A DNA stretch of 64,000 nucleotides from contig CAWIAG010000002.1 in assembly GCA_963834015.1 (NCBI GenBank), positions 620,001 through 684,000 on the forward strand, written 5' to 3'. This document shows, in pieces, positions 17,901 to 26,699 of the stretch. The notes under the pieces were generated by a model. That model made no database searches and was not told where the DNA came from. It was given only the letters and a program-made list of their open reading frames with translations. The DNA comes from FEN-1297 sp963834015 (GTDB taxonomy: Bacteria; Bacteroidota; Ignavibacteria; Ignavibacteriales; Ignavibacteriaceae). A program made the translations under genes and the position numbers. Each line of letters starts with the position of its first letter. The stretch's first letter is position 1.

Positions 17901-18680
17901 TTGGAAATATTAATAACAAATGACGACGGAATTGATTCACCGGGAATTTATGCTCTGGCTCAATCACTTAAAGAAATTGGGAAAGTTACAGTTGTTGCGC
18001 CTCAAATAGAACAAAGCGCTGTTGGACACGCAATAACAATGCAGATGCCCTTACGTGTTACAAAATCATTTAAAAATGGAGAATTATTCGGGCATGCAAT
18101 AAGTGGTACTCCAGCCGATTGTGTAAAAATTGGAATACGAAATATTATGGACGTCCCTCCAGATTTGGTAGTATCTGGAATAAACAATGGATCCAATACT
18201 GCAATAAATATTATTTATTCTGGAACTGTATCTGCAGCCCGTGAAGCGGCTATTATGGATGTTCCATCCATGGCATTATCTGTCACCAACCATGCCGTAA
18301 CCGACTTCAGGTTCGCTGCAAAGATAGCAAAATTGCTTGTTCTGGAATTTACCGGGAAAGAAATCCCGTTGGGAACATTACTAAATGTAAATATCCCCGA
18401 TGTTCCGGAAAAGGACATTGCGGGAATTTTATTAACCAAACAAGGTAAATCAAAATGGGACGACGTCTATGAGCATAGAGTTGACCCACAAGGTAGGGAT
18501 TATTTCTGGCTTACAGGAAATTTGATGGAAGTTGACAAAACTATGGATACTGATCAGATTGCAATTAAGAATAATTATGTTTCAGTATCACCAATTCACT
18601 TTGACTTGACCGATTATGAAACTTTCACAAAGATGAAAACATGGAACATCGAAAGGTTGTTGAATGGTAAACAAGATTAA
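17901..18680 (+). CDS. surE: 5'/3'-nucleotidase SurE
   Basis: A 259-residue survival-protein E phosphatase that removes phosphate from nucleoside monophosphates and also acts on polyphosphate. The metal site is visible at the N-terminus: TNDDGIDSPG (Asp8, Asp9), then APQIEQSAVGHAIT with the key Ser and SGINNGSNTAINIIYSGTV with the key Asn. The start is TTG at 17901, giving MEILITNDDG exactly as in the family. Its end overlaps the phzF start by 17 bases, and the vWA-like gene follows, so all three are probably one operon. Confidence 0.95.
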   Translation: MEILITNDDGIDSPGIYALAQSLKEIGKVTVVAPQIEQSAVGHAITMQMPLRVTKSFKNGELFGHAISGTPADCVKIGIRNIMDVPPDLVVSGINNGSNTAINIIYSGTVSAAREAAIMDVPSMALSVTNHAVTDFRFAAKIAKLLVLEFTGKEIPLGTLLNVNIPDVPEKDIAGILLTKQGKSKWDDVYEHRVDPQGRDYFWLTGNLMEVDKTMDTDQIAIKNNYVSVSPIHFDLTDYETFTKMKTWNIERLLNGKQD

Positions 18681-19529
18681 TATCTGCCAAATAGATGCTT
18701 TTACAGATAAAGCTTTTGCAGGAAATTCTGCCGCGGTTGCATTTGGAGACGGCTTAGCAGATAAAGAAATGAAATTAATAGCAAGAGAAATGAATGTGGC
18801 CGAAACGGCATTTATTTCTCAATCCGGCACAGCAGATTATAATTTAAGATGGTTTACACCTTCAACAGAAGTTGAATTATGCGGACATGCAACCATAGCT
18901 TCACTGCATTTCTTATTTGAAAATGGATATATTAAAAATAATTCTGAATTAAAATTTGATACTCTTTCAGGAATTTTAAGATGCCGGGTAGAAGACGGAA
19001 AGTACTTTATGCAAATTCCAATCTATAATGCAGAGGAATACAAAGATAATAAAGCCGAAATATTAGCTGCTCTTAGCTTGACAGAAGACGATTTAGATAA
19101 TTTGGTTCCCTTTATTATTATGGGAAACAGGTATTTATATATTTATGTTAAAAAACTTTCGACTCTAAAAGAAATAAAACCGAACTTTAAAACTTGTTGA
19201 AACTACAGGAACAAAATAATTTTGGAGGCAATGTGGTTTTTACAAGAGAAACTTATGATAGTCAAAGTTTTGTACACAGCCGGTTCTTCGCTCCTTTTTA
19301 CGGAATCAATGAAGACCCGGTTACAGGCTCCGCAAATGGACCACTGATACTTACATTAAAGAAGCTTGGATTTATCAAGGATAATAATGAAGATATTTCA
19401 TTAATCTTTGAACAAGGGGATATTATCGGAAGACGCGGTAGGATTCGGGTAAAATATTCAAAGTCTGCTAACGAATTATTTATATCCGGAAATGCTGTAA
19501 CTGTACTGAAGGGAGAAATGACTTTTTAA
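18664..19529 (+). pseudogene. PhzF-family isomerase/epimerase, interrupted by a frameshift
   Basis: Two ORFs in different frames (18664-19200 and from about 19194 to 19529) together give a complete PhzF-like protein. The first holds the IDAFTDKAFAGNSAAV start, the catalytic Glu in MNVAETAFI and ELCGHATIASLHFL; the second holds HSRFFAPFYGINEDPVTGSAN and the C-terminal half. The total, 866 bases, is one short of a multiple of three, so a single-base loss near 19185-19195 explains the break. No standard slippery heptamer in the right phase was found. The ATG overlaps surE and the TAATG at the end couples to the next gene. Either a fresh pseudogene or a sequence error; PhzF family functions are varied. 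Confidence 0.8.
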
Positions 19530-21679
19530 TGTTTAATCTTGAAAAAATAAGTTTAAATTTTTCATTTCCTTCATTCTTTTTTATTCTCCTTTTTGTTCTG
19601 CTGGTCGCATACGTAATTTATATTTATCGTATTACGATTCCAAACATCCCTCAAAGTAAAAAAATACTTCTGATTATTTTGAGATCGCTTGCTTTGATAC
19701 TAATACTTTTCGTTATTTTTGAACCCGTCTTAACACTGGAAAGAAAGGAAGTCCTTGAACCTGTAAATTTAATATTTCTTGATAATTCAAGATCGATGCA
19801 GATAAACGATGGGACAAACCGGGGCCAGACAATTAAAAATTTCGTTTTGGGGATTAAGACCAATAGCTTAGCAGGCAGTTCAGATTTATACAGCTTTGGT
19901 ACCAATATATTACACTTAAATTATGATAGTTTGCAAAACCTTAACTTTAATGAAGGCAGTACAAATTTCTCCAAGATATTTTCCACAATTAGTAATTTAA
20001 ATCGAAATATTTCATCAATTGTAATCGTGAGCGATGGAGTAATAAACGATGGAAGCGACCCGCTTCAAAATGCGATCAAACTAAACATCCCAATCTATAC
20101 TGTAGGAATCGGTGATTCCGCTGAAAGGAATGATGTTGAAGTAAAAAATGTTTTATCTAATGAATTGATATATGCACAAAGTCCTACATCAATTGTGGCA
20201 TCTATTGCGAATACAGGTTTCGCAAACAAAAATGTAAGTGTGTCTCTTTATGAAGACAATGTAATTACTGCACAAGAAAATATTTCGCTAAGTCCGGACG
20301 GGATTCAAAATGTTGACTTCACCTATATACCTAAAACAAGCGGTGAAAAGAAATTATCGGTTGTCGTTTCAAATACTCCGGGTGAATTTACTTTTGCAAA
20401 CAACCGAAAAGTTTTTTATATAAAAGTTCTTAGTAACAAACTAAAAGTTTTATTAATTGCAGGAAGTCTATCACCTGATGTCTCATTTATTAAAAATTCT
20501 ATAAAATCAGATGAGAATTTATCAATCAGTTCCATTACACAGGTATCGAGGGATAAATTTATCGAAAAAGAAGACTGGCAAAAATTACTCGATAGTGCAA
20601 ATGTTATTTTTCTTGTTGGTTTTCCATCAAAGGAGACCCCTCAACAACTTCTGCAAATGGTGTTAAAAGAAATTTCGGATAAAGATAAACCATATTTTAT
20701 AACTCTTTCCAATGGTGTTGATTTTGTAAGATTGAAATCGCTTCAAAGTGAATTACCATTTACCATTAACAATATATGCACGGATTACTTAGAAATACAG
20801 CCGGATATTTCCGCTACTCAATCCGATAACCCATTACTTCAGAATAACGCTTCAAATATGGTTGATGCGTGGAATACTCTTCCACCTGTGTATCAGCCTA
20901 ATGTTGATTTAAAATCAAAGCCGGAAAGTGATGTAATTTCAAAAGTTAAAGTTAATAATATACATATGAACAGGCCATTAATTCTGACCAGGATTCTCGG
21001 GAGTCAAAAATCAATAGCCGTTCTTGCTGCTGATCTCTGGAGATGGAAACTTGAAACAGCTCCCAAGAATTCGGATTTATTTAACAGGTTTATTTTGAGC
21101 AGTGTAAAATGGTTAAATACTAAAGAAGATCATAAACAATTTAAGGTAAAGACAACTAAAAAGCTTTATTCACTGGGGGAACAGATAGAATTTAATTCCC
21201 AGGTTTATGATCAATCTTTTAATCCCGTAACAGAAGCCGACATAAAGGTTGATATAAAATCAGGCAGTAGTAATTATGAGATTAATTTGAACTCTATTGG
21301 CAATGGTTTGTATGAAGGTATATTCAAGGCAAGTCAACCCGGTGATTACACTTATACTGGCGATGGTTATAAAAACAGTATCAGACTCGGCAGTGATGAT
21401 GGAAAATTTAATGTAGGCGAAACCGATATAGAAATGGTTAATCCAACTATGAACAGTGAGTATCTTTCATTACTTTCCAATCAAACCGGAGGAAAATTTT
21501 TTTATAACTCAAATTATAATGAACTATATTCAATACTTAAAGAAATTACAGTTCGCTCTTCGAAAAATAAAATAGAAATCAGCAATATAAATCTTTGGTC
21601 AAATGAATGGCTTCTTATAGTTGCAATTGCGGCTTTCGCTCTTGAATGGTTCTTCAGAAAAAGATGGGGAATGTTGTAA
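19529..21679 (+). CDS. Membrane protein with von Willebrand-like domain
   Basis: 716 residues. Two membrane helices near 13-32 and 43-65 are followed by a vWA-like domain, with LIFLDNSRSMQIND as the metal-site DxSxS and IVIVSDGVINDG later. A CARDB-like beta domain lies at about 215-300 and a glutamine-amidotransferase-like domain at about 308-410 (LKVLLIAGSLSPDVSFI). A beta domain follows and a C-terminal membrane helix sits at about 692-712 (LIVAIAAFALEWFFRKR). This architecture resembles Bacteroidota/Chlorobi BatA-like or DUF-type cell-envelope proteins of unknown role. The ATG overlaps the phzF stop by one base. Confidence 0.7.
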   Translation: MFNLEKISLNFSFPSFFFILLFVLLVAYVIYIYRITIPNIPQSKKILLIILRSLALILILFVIFEPVLTLERKEVLEPVNLIFLDNSRSMQINDGTNRGQTIKNFVLGIKTNSLAGSSDLYSFGTNILHLNYDSLQNLNFNEGSTNFSKIFSTISNLNRNISSIVIVSDGVINDGSDPLQNAIKLNIPIYTVGIGDSAERNDVEVKNVLSNELIYAQSPTSIVASIANTGFANKNVSVSLYEDNVITAQENISLSPDGIQNVDFTYIPKTSGEKKLSVVVSNTPGEFTFANNRKVFYIKVLSNKLKVLLIAGSLSPDVSFIKNSIKSDENLSISSITQVSRDKFIEKEDWQKLLDSANVIFLVGFPSKETPQQLLQMVLKEISDKDKPYFITLSNGVDFVRLKSLQSELPFTINNICTDYLEIQPDISATQSDNPLLQNNASNMVDAWNTLPPVYQPNVDLKSKPESDVISKVKVNNIHMNRPLILTRILGSQKSIAVLAADLWRWKLETAPKNSDLFNRFILSSVKWLNTKEDHKQFKVKTTKKLYSLGEQIEFNSQVYDQSFNPVTEADIKVDIKSGSSNYEINLNSIGNGLYEGIFKASQPGDYTYTGDGYKNSIRLGSDDGKFNVGETDIEMVNPTMNSEYLSLLSNQTGGKFFYNSNYNELYSILKEITVRSSKNKIEISNINLWSNEWLLIVAIAAFALEWFFRKRWGML

Positions 21680-21770
21680 TAGATTCAAAGTCTGAAAGAT
21701 TTAACTATAAGATTCCGATATTAGTTAATAAAATTAACAATCATTAATAATATTTTAATGTGAATATTAT

Positions 21771-22535
21771 ATGGATACTTTTGAAGAATTGAATATTTGG
21801 AAACAATCCAAACATTTAAGATTGAAAATTTATTTTTTAATTTTTAAATCTTTGCATTTTTTAACCGAAATATTGGACTTCTTTCTTCCTCGGATTTGTC
21901 CGGGCTGCGAGAACAAGCTCACAACTTTTGAAAAATATGTTTGTTCAATATGCCTTGATAAAATAAAGCCTGCTACTAAAAACAAACTTCAATTGGAATT
22001 TGAAAGAAAATTTCGTGGGAAAAGAATAATTACCGGTTTTACCTCGCTTTATATTTTTGAGGAAGGTAAAGTATTCCAGAATATTATTCATGCATTAAAG
22101 TATAAAGGCCGTTTTTCAATCGGCAAGTATCTGGGCGAAAATCTTAGTGTCGTGTTATTAGATTTTAAAAGTGAATGGAAAATTGATATAATTATTCCGG
22201 TCCCTCTTCATCAATTGAAAAAAATTGAGAGAGGATATAATCAAACCTTTTATATCGCCAAGGAAGCAGGCAGAAAATTAAATATCCAGGTAAAGCAAAA
22301 TGTTGTAAAGCGTATAAAGTTTACTCAAACTCAAACCGCAATGAATTTAGCAGAAAGAGAAGAAAATATCCGGGGTGCGTTTAGTATTAAAAATTCAACA
22401 AAAATACTGGGTAAAAATATTTTAGTTATTGACGATGTTATAACAACAGGTGCAACAATAAGTGAATGCGGGAAAGTACTTTTAGAAGCCGGCGCGGCTA
22501 AGATTTATGCCGCTTCTACGGCAATTGCGAATTAA
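21771..22535 (+). CDS. comF: ComF family phosphoribosyltransferase-like protein
   Basis: 254 residues with the ComF layout: an N-terminal CPGCENKL...CSICLDKI double CxxC zinc finger at about residues 43-65 and a type I PRTase fold. The PRPP-loop signature is NILVIDDVITTGATISECG near 222-240. ComF proteins assist DNA uptake and recombination after transformation. A comEA-like and a pilM-like gene occur elsewhere in the window, so competence is possible but unproven. It lies 91 bases after the vWA-like gene. The start at ATG 21771 gives about 40 residues before the zinc finger, which is somewhat long. Confidence 0.85.
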   Translation: MDTFEELNIWKQSKHLRLKIYFLIFKSLHFLTEILDFFLPRICPGCENKLTTFEKYVCSICLDKIKPATKNKLQLEFERKFRGKRIITGFTSLYIFEEGKVFQNIIHALKYKGRFSIGKYLGENLSVVLLDFKSEWKIDIIIPVPLHQLKKIERGYNQTFYIAKEAGRKLNIQVKQNVVKRIKFTQTQTAMNLAEREENIRGAFSIKNSTKILGKNILVIDDVITTGATISECGKVLLEAGAAKIYAASTAIAN

Positions 22536-22594
22536 AATATTTAAAAACCATAGAATTTATTCAATTTAATTTCTAAAGAAAAAAATAATCTTAA

Positions 22595-24223
22595 TTACAT
22601 TCTCTCCGGTGCATTTACTCCAAGAATATTCAGACCGTTCTTTAAAATAATCTTTGTAGCCACGGCTAATGCCGCTCTTGCTTCAGCAAGTTTTTTCTCA
22701 GTTCCTAAAATTCTGCAAAATGTATAAAACTTATGGAAGGCTGCCGCCAGTTCTTCAAGATAGCTGCATATACGGTGAGTTTCAAATAGCTCAGCACTTG
22801 CCAAAACTTCTTCCTTAAATTCATGCAGTTTGCGTAATAATTCCTGTTCTTCAACTGATACCAGAAGATCCAGATTCTCTACAGAAATTTTCAGATCCTC
22901 TTTTTCAATCATCTTCAGAACCGAACAAATTCTTGCATGTGCATACTGCAAGTAAAAAACAGGATTTTCATCAGACTGCTTTTTTGCTACATCAAGGTCA
23001 AAATTCATGTGCGTGGAAATATCACGCATGTTAAAAAAGTACCGCACAACATCAGAACCGACTTCATCAACCAATTGATCAAGAGTTATATAATTTGCTT
23101 TACGTGTGGACATCTTAACCACTTCCCCGCCTTCCATAATTGTAACAAACTGATGAATAAGAACCTTGACTTTACCCGAATCGTATCCTAAAGCTTTTAA
23201 ACCGGCAAGAACGTCCGGATAGGTTGCATTATGATCCGAACCGAAAATATCTATAATCAAATCATAGCCTCGTTTAAATTTTTCAGCATGATAAGCAATA
23301 TCAGGCAACCGGTATGTTGGCTCTCCTGTTGATTTTAGGATAACCTTATCCTGATCATTTCCAAGTTCAGTAAGCTTAAGCCAGGTTGCTCCTTCTTTTT
23401 CGTAGGATAGTTTTAGTTCTTTAAAAGTGTTAAGTATCTCTCTTATTTTACCATCTACATATAAAGAATTTTCATTGAAAAACATTTTATGAATTATGCC
23501 TATTCGTTCCAAAGATTTTTTTATATCTTTAAATATCTCTGATTCGGCTTTGTCTTTAAATGTACCTTCTGCAGATTCATTTAATAATTTATCTCCAAAT
23601 TCATCCATCAAACTTTTAGCAATATCCTTAATATATTCGCCCTGATAATAATCTTGAGGGAATTCAATTTTTTGTCCCTGCAATTCAAGATACCGTAACC
23701 TTACCGAATCACCCAATACGCGCATTTGTCTGCCAGCATTGTTAAAATAGTACTCGCGGTCAACGTTGTAACCCGCCCACTCCAATAAGTTAGCAAGAGT
23801 ATCACCAAAGACGGCATTTCTACCGTGCCCTACTGTTAAGGGGCCGGTAGGATTAGCTGAAACAAATTCAACATTTGCTTTTTTGTCTGCATATTTAACT
23901 GATCTGCCATAATCTTTTTCGGAGGCCAGTATATCTTTAGTAATTTGAGCAATAAATGATTTTGTAAAGAAAAAATTAATAAATCCCGGGCCTGCAATTT
24001 CAAGTTTATCAATAACGCCTGGATCAATTTCCAAATTTGCAATAATTTCTTCTGCAATCACCCGTGGTTTTCTTTTAAGCTTTTTAGTTAACATCATTGC
24101 TGCATTTGATGAAAGATCACCGTGGGTGTTAATTTTGGGAACTTCGAAAGTAATATTGATGTCTTTAAGATAATTTAATTTTTCTTGGGTTTTATTAAAT
24201 ATAGAATAAAGATAGTACTTCAA
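22595..24223 (-). CDS. argS: Arginyl-tRNA synthetase
   Basis: A class I synthetase of 542 residues, at the short end of the family (usually about 550-580). The N-terminal Add-1 domain is followed by the HIGH box as VSANPTGPLTVGHGRNAVFG. The KMSKS equivalent is KMSTRKANYITL, as usual for ArgRS lineages with a degenerate loop. The C-terminal anticodon-binding DALR domain ends in ...NILGVNAPERM. The start is TTG at 24223; the family begins a little earlier than the first internal Met, so TTG is preferred. It lies 41 bases after rsfS. A tRNA-Arg(CCG) gene lies far away at 53.9 kb. Confidence 0.95.
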   Translation of the reverse strand: MKYYLYSIFNKTQEKLNYLKDINITFEVPKINTHGDLSSNAAMMLTKKLKRKPRVIAEEIIANLEIDPGVIDKLEIAGPGFINFFFTKSFIAQITKDILASEKDYGRSVKYADKKANVEFVSANPTGPLTVGHGRNAVFGDTLANLLEWAGYNVDREYYFNNAGRQMRVLGDSVRLRYLELQGQKIEFPQDYYQGEYIKDIAKSLMDEFGDKLLNESAEGTFKDKAESEIFKDIKKSLERIGIIHKMFFNENSLYVDGKIREILNTFKELKLSYEKEGATWLKLTELGNDQDKVILKSTGEPTYRLPDIAYHAEKFKRGYDLIIDIFGSDHNATYPDVLAGLKALGYDSGKVKVLIHQFVTIMEGGEVVKMSTRKANYITLDQLVDEVGSDVVRYFFNMRDISTHMNFDLDVAKKQSDENPVFYLQYAHARICSVLKMIEKEDLKISVENLDLLVSVEEQELLRKLHEFKEEVLASAELFETHRICSYLEELAAAFHKFYTFCRILGTEKKLAEARAALAVATKIILKNGLNILGVNAPERM

Positions 24224-24264
24224 AATCTTTCCTTAAAATAAATTGACTAATGATTATAATCTTT

Positions 24265-24675
24265 TTATGGTTGAATTTTCTTAGGCCTGCCGCGTTTTTT
24301 TGGAACCGGCATTTGTGGAGGTGTTAAAACAGAATCATCCACACTGATTATGTCTGCATCCCCCCACAATTTTTCAAGGTTATAGAATTCCCTAGCTTCC
24401 TTTTTGAACACGTGTACAACAACATCAACATAATCCAGCAAAACCCAACTAAGGCTTTTATATCCTTCGGTGTGCCAGCATCGAATGCCTTCATCACGTA
24501 GTTTTTTATCTACTTCATCAGAAATCGCTTTTACCTGAGTATCAGAGTCGGCGCTGCAGATAACAAAATAATCAGTCATAGTGGTCAACTTGCTGATATC
24601 CAATAATTTAACATCGAAGCCTTTTTTAACAAATATAAGTTCTGCTATTTTATAAGCTAACTGCCTTGAATTCAC
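24265..24675 (-). CDS. rsfS: Ribosomal silencing factor RsfS with AT-hook-like tail
   Basis: The Iojap/RsfS fold binds uL14 on the large subunit and blocks 30S joining when nutrients are short. DYFVICSADSDTQVKAISDEV, WHTEGYKSLSWVLLDYVDVVVHVF and REFYNLEKLWGDA are family motifs (to about residue 112). The last 14 residues carry PKKRGRPKK, the minimal AT-hook pattern (RGRP), absent from standard RsfS. The start is GTG at 24675. It follows the LytR_C gene by 12 bases and precedes argS. Confidence 0.9.
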   Translation of the reverse strand: MNSRQLAYKIAELIFVKKGFDVKLLDISKLTTMTDYFVICSADSDTQVKAISDEVDKKLRDEGIRCWHTEGYKSLSWVLLDYVDVVVHVFKKEAREFYNLEKLWGDADIISVDDSVLTPPQMPVPKKRGRPKKIQP

Positions 24676-24687
24676 TTTTTTTTCCTT

Positions 24688-25173
24688 TTATTGATATGGT
24701 TTTAAACTACTGTAATCTTTACCTATAATAAGCGAAACATCGAGAAAATATTTAGTGCTCATTTGTTGAACGACATTTTTGTGGTTAATACCTAATGAAT
24801 CAGCTACTTTTAAAGCATTTATCATATTGCCTGTTCGGTCAATAACAATTGACTTTTCAACATCATATGAAATATAATTCCCAATTTGCACAACATCAAA
24901 ATGGTGCTGGCGTAGGAAATCCGTAATTTTATCGGCTTTACCAGAAAAGCCGCACCCATTCAATACTTCTACCTGAATTAATTGGGCAGAAGACTTTGGG
25001 CTTTCAAGTTCGTTAATATTATTAACTCTTAACTTTGAATAAAGGGAATAAGATAAATAAATAATTATAACTGAAAGAATTATAATTATAATATTAGAAT
25101 AGGAATTAGCGGTGAAACTCTTAAGATCAATATTTTTGAAAAACTTTTTTTGCCGTAGTTTTCCCTTTATCAA
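24688..25173 (-). CDS. Membrane-anchored LytR_C domain protein
   Basis: 161 residues: a basic cytosolic N-terminus, one membrane helix at about 22-45, and a C-terminal domain at about 65-158 resembling LytR_C (VEVLNGCGFSGKADKITDFL, then SIVIDRTGNMINALKVADSLG). In Gram-positives this domain sits behind an LCP phosphotransferase; here there is no LCP domain, so the protein may be a cell-envelope binding module. The start is TTG at 25173. It precedes rsfS by 12 bases. Substrate and role unknown. Confidence 0.65.
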   Translation of the reverse strand: MIKGKLRQKKFFKNIDLKSFTANSYSNIIIIILSVIIIYLSYSLYSKLRVNNINELESPKSSAQLIQVEVLNGCGFSGKADKITDFLRQHHFDVVQIGNYISYDVEKSIVIDRTGNMINALKVADSLGINHKNVVQQMSTKYFLDVSLIIGKDYSSLKPYQ

Positions 25174-25253
25174 TTTTTGCCCAGAAGATATAATTTAAGA
25201 TATAGTATGAATTCTCTTGAGTGATTAAGTGCTGACGGATTCATGAATAATAA

Positions 25254-25733
25254 TTAAAAACCATTAAAAAATCCGTAATGATAACCACCTGCATAGGAAA
25301 ACGGAGACATCATATTATAAGGAAGATTCCTGTACTGAACAGAAATATAAACATCTTTCCACGGTTGATAGTTAATAGCGGCGTTAGTAATATAAAAACC
25401 ATTTATAGAATTATTGAACTGTTTACCTAAAGTGCTATAAGGTGTATTTATCACACTTGCATCAAGTTGGATATTTAAATTATCGGAAAATTTATAAGAC
25501 ATACTGTTAGTATACGAATCCATTGCCATTCCCTGCCCGCCGCCACTTGCGTAAGACATACCTACTGATTGCTGCATGTGAAAATTTTGAGGATTAATAA
25601 AACTAAACAATGAAGATGAAGACTGCGCAAGAATTCCGCTTTTAACATCGGGAAGAGGAGCATCAGAATCTTTAAATTGTGCAAAGCTTGTCATTGTTAA
25701 CACTACAATAAACAGCATCATTATTTTTTTCAT
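25254..25733 (-). CDS. Hypothetical secreted protein
   Basis: 159 residues with a clear signal peptide (MKKIMMLFIVVLTMTSFAQ). The mature part has repeated Ser, Gly and aromatic residues (MSYASGGGQGMAMDSYTN) and alternating hydrophobic pattern that suggest a small outer-membrane beta structure. Its end YHYGFFNGF, finishing in Phe, is compatible with an outer-membrane beta-barrel C-terminus. No family is recognised. It sits between panD and the LytR_C gene. Confidence 0.6.
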   Translation of the reverse strand: MKKIMMLFIVVLTMTSFAQFKDSDAPLPDVKSGILAQSSSSLFSFINPQNFHMQQSVGMSYASGGGQGMAMDSYTNSMSYKFSDNLNIQLDASVINTPYSTLGKQFNNSINGFYITNAAINYQPWKDVYISVQYRNLPYNMMSPFSYAGGYHYGFFNGF

Positions 25734-25826
25734 AATAACACCCTCATAATTTCACTTGAATATTAAACAAATAGCACAAAAAAATCAATGATTTTACCAT
25801 TATAACTTTAAAAAATGTTATTTAAG

Positions 25827-26183
25827 TTACGTTATCCTAATAATTTTGTTTTGTTTATCAACTAGAACTGTTTTTGGCTTATAATTGTTTATTTCTTCAT
25901 CAGTCATTTGGGAATAGGCTATAATTATAACTTCGTCACCTACAGCACCTAGTCGTGCTGCAGGTCCATTAAGGCATATAATGCCGCTTTTAGATACACC
26001 TTCTATTATATATGTTTCCAAACGGCTGCCAGTGCTTAAATTAACTACCTGTACTTTTTCACCGGGTAAAATATCTGCGGCATCAAGAAGCATTTTATCC
26101 ACTGTTATACTGCCTTCATAATAAAGTTCAGCCATTGTAACAGTAGCTCGGTGAATTTTAGAACGAAACATCTCTCTGTACAT
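25827..26183 (-). CDS. panD: Aspartate 1-decarboxylase
   Basis: Makes beta-alanine for pantothenate and CoA. A 118-residue pyruvoyl-dependent enzyme, made as an inactive chain that self-cleaves at Gly24-Ser25 in YYEGSITVD; Lys9 (RSKIHRATVT) and Tyr58 are the expected active-site residues, and NGPAARLGAVGDEVIIIAY is the conserved C-terminal strand. The length is typical. A TTGAAA-18-TATATT promoter lies just upstream. coaD is also present at 54.4 kb, but panB and panC are not in the window. Confidence 0.95.
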   Translation of the reverse strand: MYREMFRSKIHRATVTMAELYYEGSITVDKMLLDAADILPGEKVQVVNLSTGSRLETYIIEGVSKSGIICLNGPAARLGAVGDEVIIIAYSQMTDEEINNYKPKTVLVDKQNKIIRIT

Positions 26184-26208
26184 AATATTCTTTTTATTTT
26201 AATTATTA

Positions 26209-26238
26209 AATATACTTAGAATCGTTTAATAGTTTCAA
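26209..26238 (-). promoter_or_regulatory. Putative panD promoter
   Basis: On the minus strand, TTGAAA (26238-26233), an 18-base spacer, then TATATT (26214-26209). The implied start site is about 20 bases before the panD ATG. Eye reading only. Confidence 0.5.
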
Positions 26239-26487
26239 GACACTATTTAGCAGATTAACAGGATTAAATTGTAAATCTTGAGCTGAGATGATTTATGTGA
26301 TAAACTCGATTTCATTGGTTTTGAGTCATCTATTATGCCTTCCTGTGAGTACGATTATGTGCAGTTATTTATCTATTTGTCCTGATTAGTTATATTAAAT
26401 AATATGTATAGTAGATTAATTTTCTGACAAAAGTTATAAAGTATCAGGACATTTTGAAAATAATTCAATAAAATATTTCTTTCTCAC
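26239..26487. other. Intergenic region upstream of trp leader and panD
   Basis: The gap from the panD start to the trp leader ATG is 344 bases. Besides the two promoters it shows no gene. A weakly structured middle part (26270-26400) includes scattered short direct repeats but no clear hairpin or operator. No TRAP-type repeat (GAG/TAG spaced by 2-3) is seen. Confidence 0.5.
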
Positions 26488-26517
26488 TTGACAAAAAGAA
26501 AAACTGTTTTATATTTG
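26488..26517 (+). promoter_or_regulatory. trp operon promoter
   Basis: TTGACA (26488-26493) is a perfect -35. TATATTTG (26510-26517) fits both a sigma-70 -10 (TATATT, 16-base spacer) and the Bacteroidota -7 element TAnnTTTG. The predicted transcription start is only a few bases before the leader ATG at 26528. Confidence 0.65.
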
Positions 26518-26527
26518 TATTTGAAAT

Positions 26528-26623
26528 ATGAATAAAAATTTTGGGACATATTATTTTACCAGCTTTAAAAATACCAATTCTTGGTGGTGGTGGTATAGTA
26601 TGCAAAATAATATGACCCGGTGA
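26528..26623 (+). CDS. trpL: trp leader peptide with four tandem Trp codons
   Basis: A 31-codon ORF from ATG 26528 to TGA 26621. Codons 19-22 are TGG TGG TGG TGG (26582-26593), giving the core TNSWWWWYSMQ. It sits between the promoter and a terminator hairpin before trpE, exactly where an attenuator leader belongs. Four consecutive Trp codons are far beyond chance for a 31-residue ORF. No Shine-Dalgarno is visible, in keeping with a very short or absent 5' leader. It senses charged tRNA-Trp: stalling at the Trp run should let RNA polymerase read through into trpE. Confidence 0.92.
   Translation: MNKNFGTYYFTSFKNTNSWWWWYSMQNNMTR
26547..26614 (+). promoter_or_regulatory. trp attenuator 1:2 pairing segments
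   Basis: An 11-base segment at 26547-26557 (CATATTATTTT) is perfectly complementary to 26604-26614 (AAAATAATATG). The two arms flank the Trp codons, the position of the protective 1:2 (pause) hairpin in classical attenuators. An antiterminator partner competing with the terminator stem could not be identified with confidence by eye. Confidence 0.55.
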
Positions 26624-26648
26624 TCTAGAGATTTACAATTATAATACC

Positions 26649-26688
26649 AAAACCCTTCTCAGAAAACTGGGAAGGGTTTTTTATTTTT
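26649..26688 (+). terminator. trp attenuator terminator hairpin
   Basis: CCCTTCTCAG (26653-26662), an AAAA loop, then CTGGGAAGGG (26667-26676) forms a ten-pair stem with one G-T wobble. It is extended by AAAA/TTTT and followed by a T-rich tract to 26688. It lies between the leader stop and the trpE ATG at 26700, so termination here would shut off the operon. Confidence 0.92.
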
Positions 26689-26699
26689 AAAGGCGGCAT

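Noticed and set aside
19185..19200. Programmed frameshift in phzF
   Set aside because: The CTTTAAAAC context is not a slippery heptamer in the right phase, and PhzF proteins are not known to use recoding.
26239..26487. TRAP or T-box control of the trp operon
   Set aside because: No spaced GAG/TAG repeats and no T-box sequence or specifier structure; the leader peptide explains control better.
26582..26654. Pairing of the Trp-codon run with the 5' arm of the terminator as antiterminator
   Set aside because: A few GGT/ACC pairs are possible, but a ribosome stalled on the Trp codons would mask them and favour termination, the wrong logic for an attenuator.
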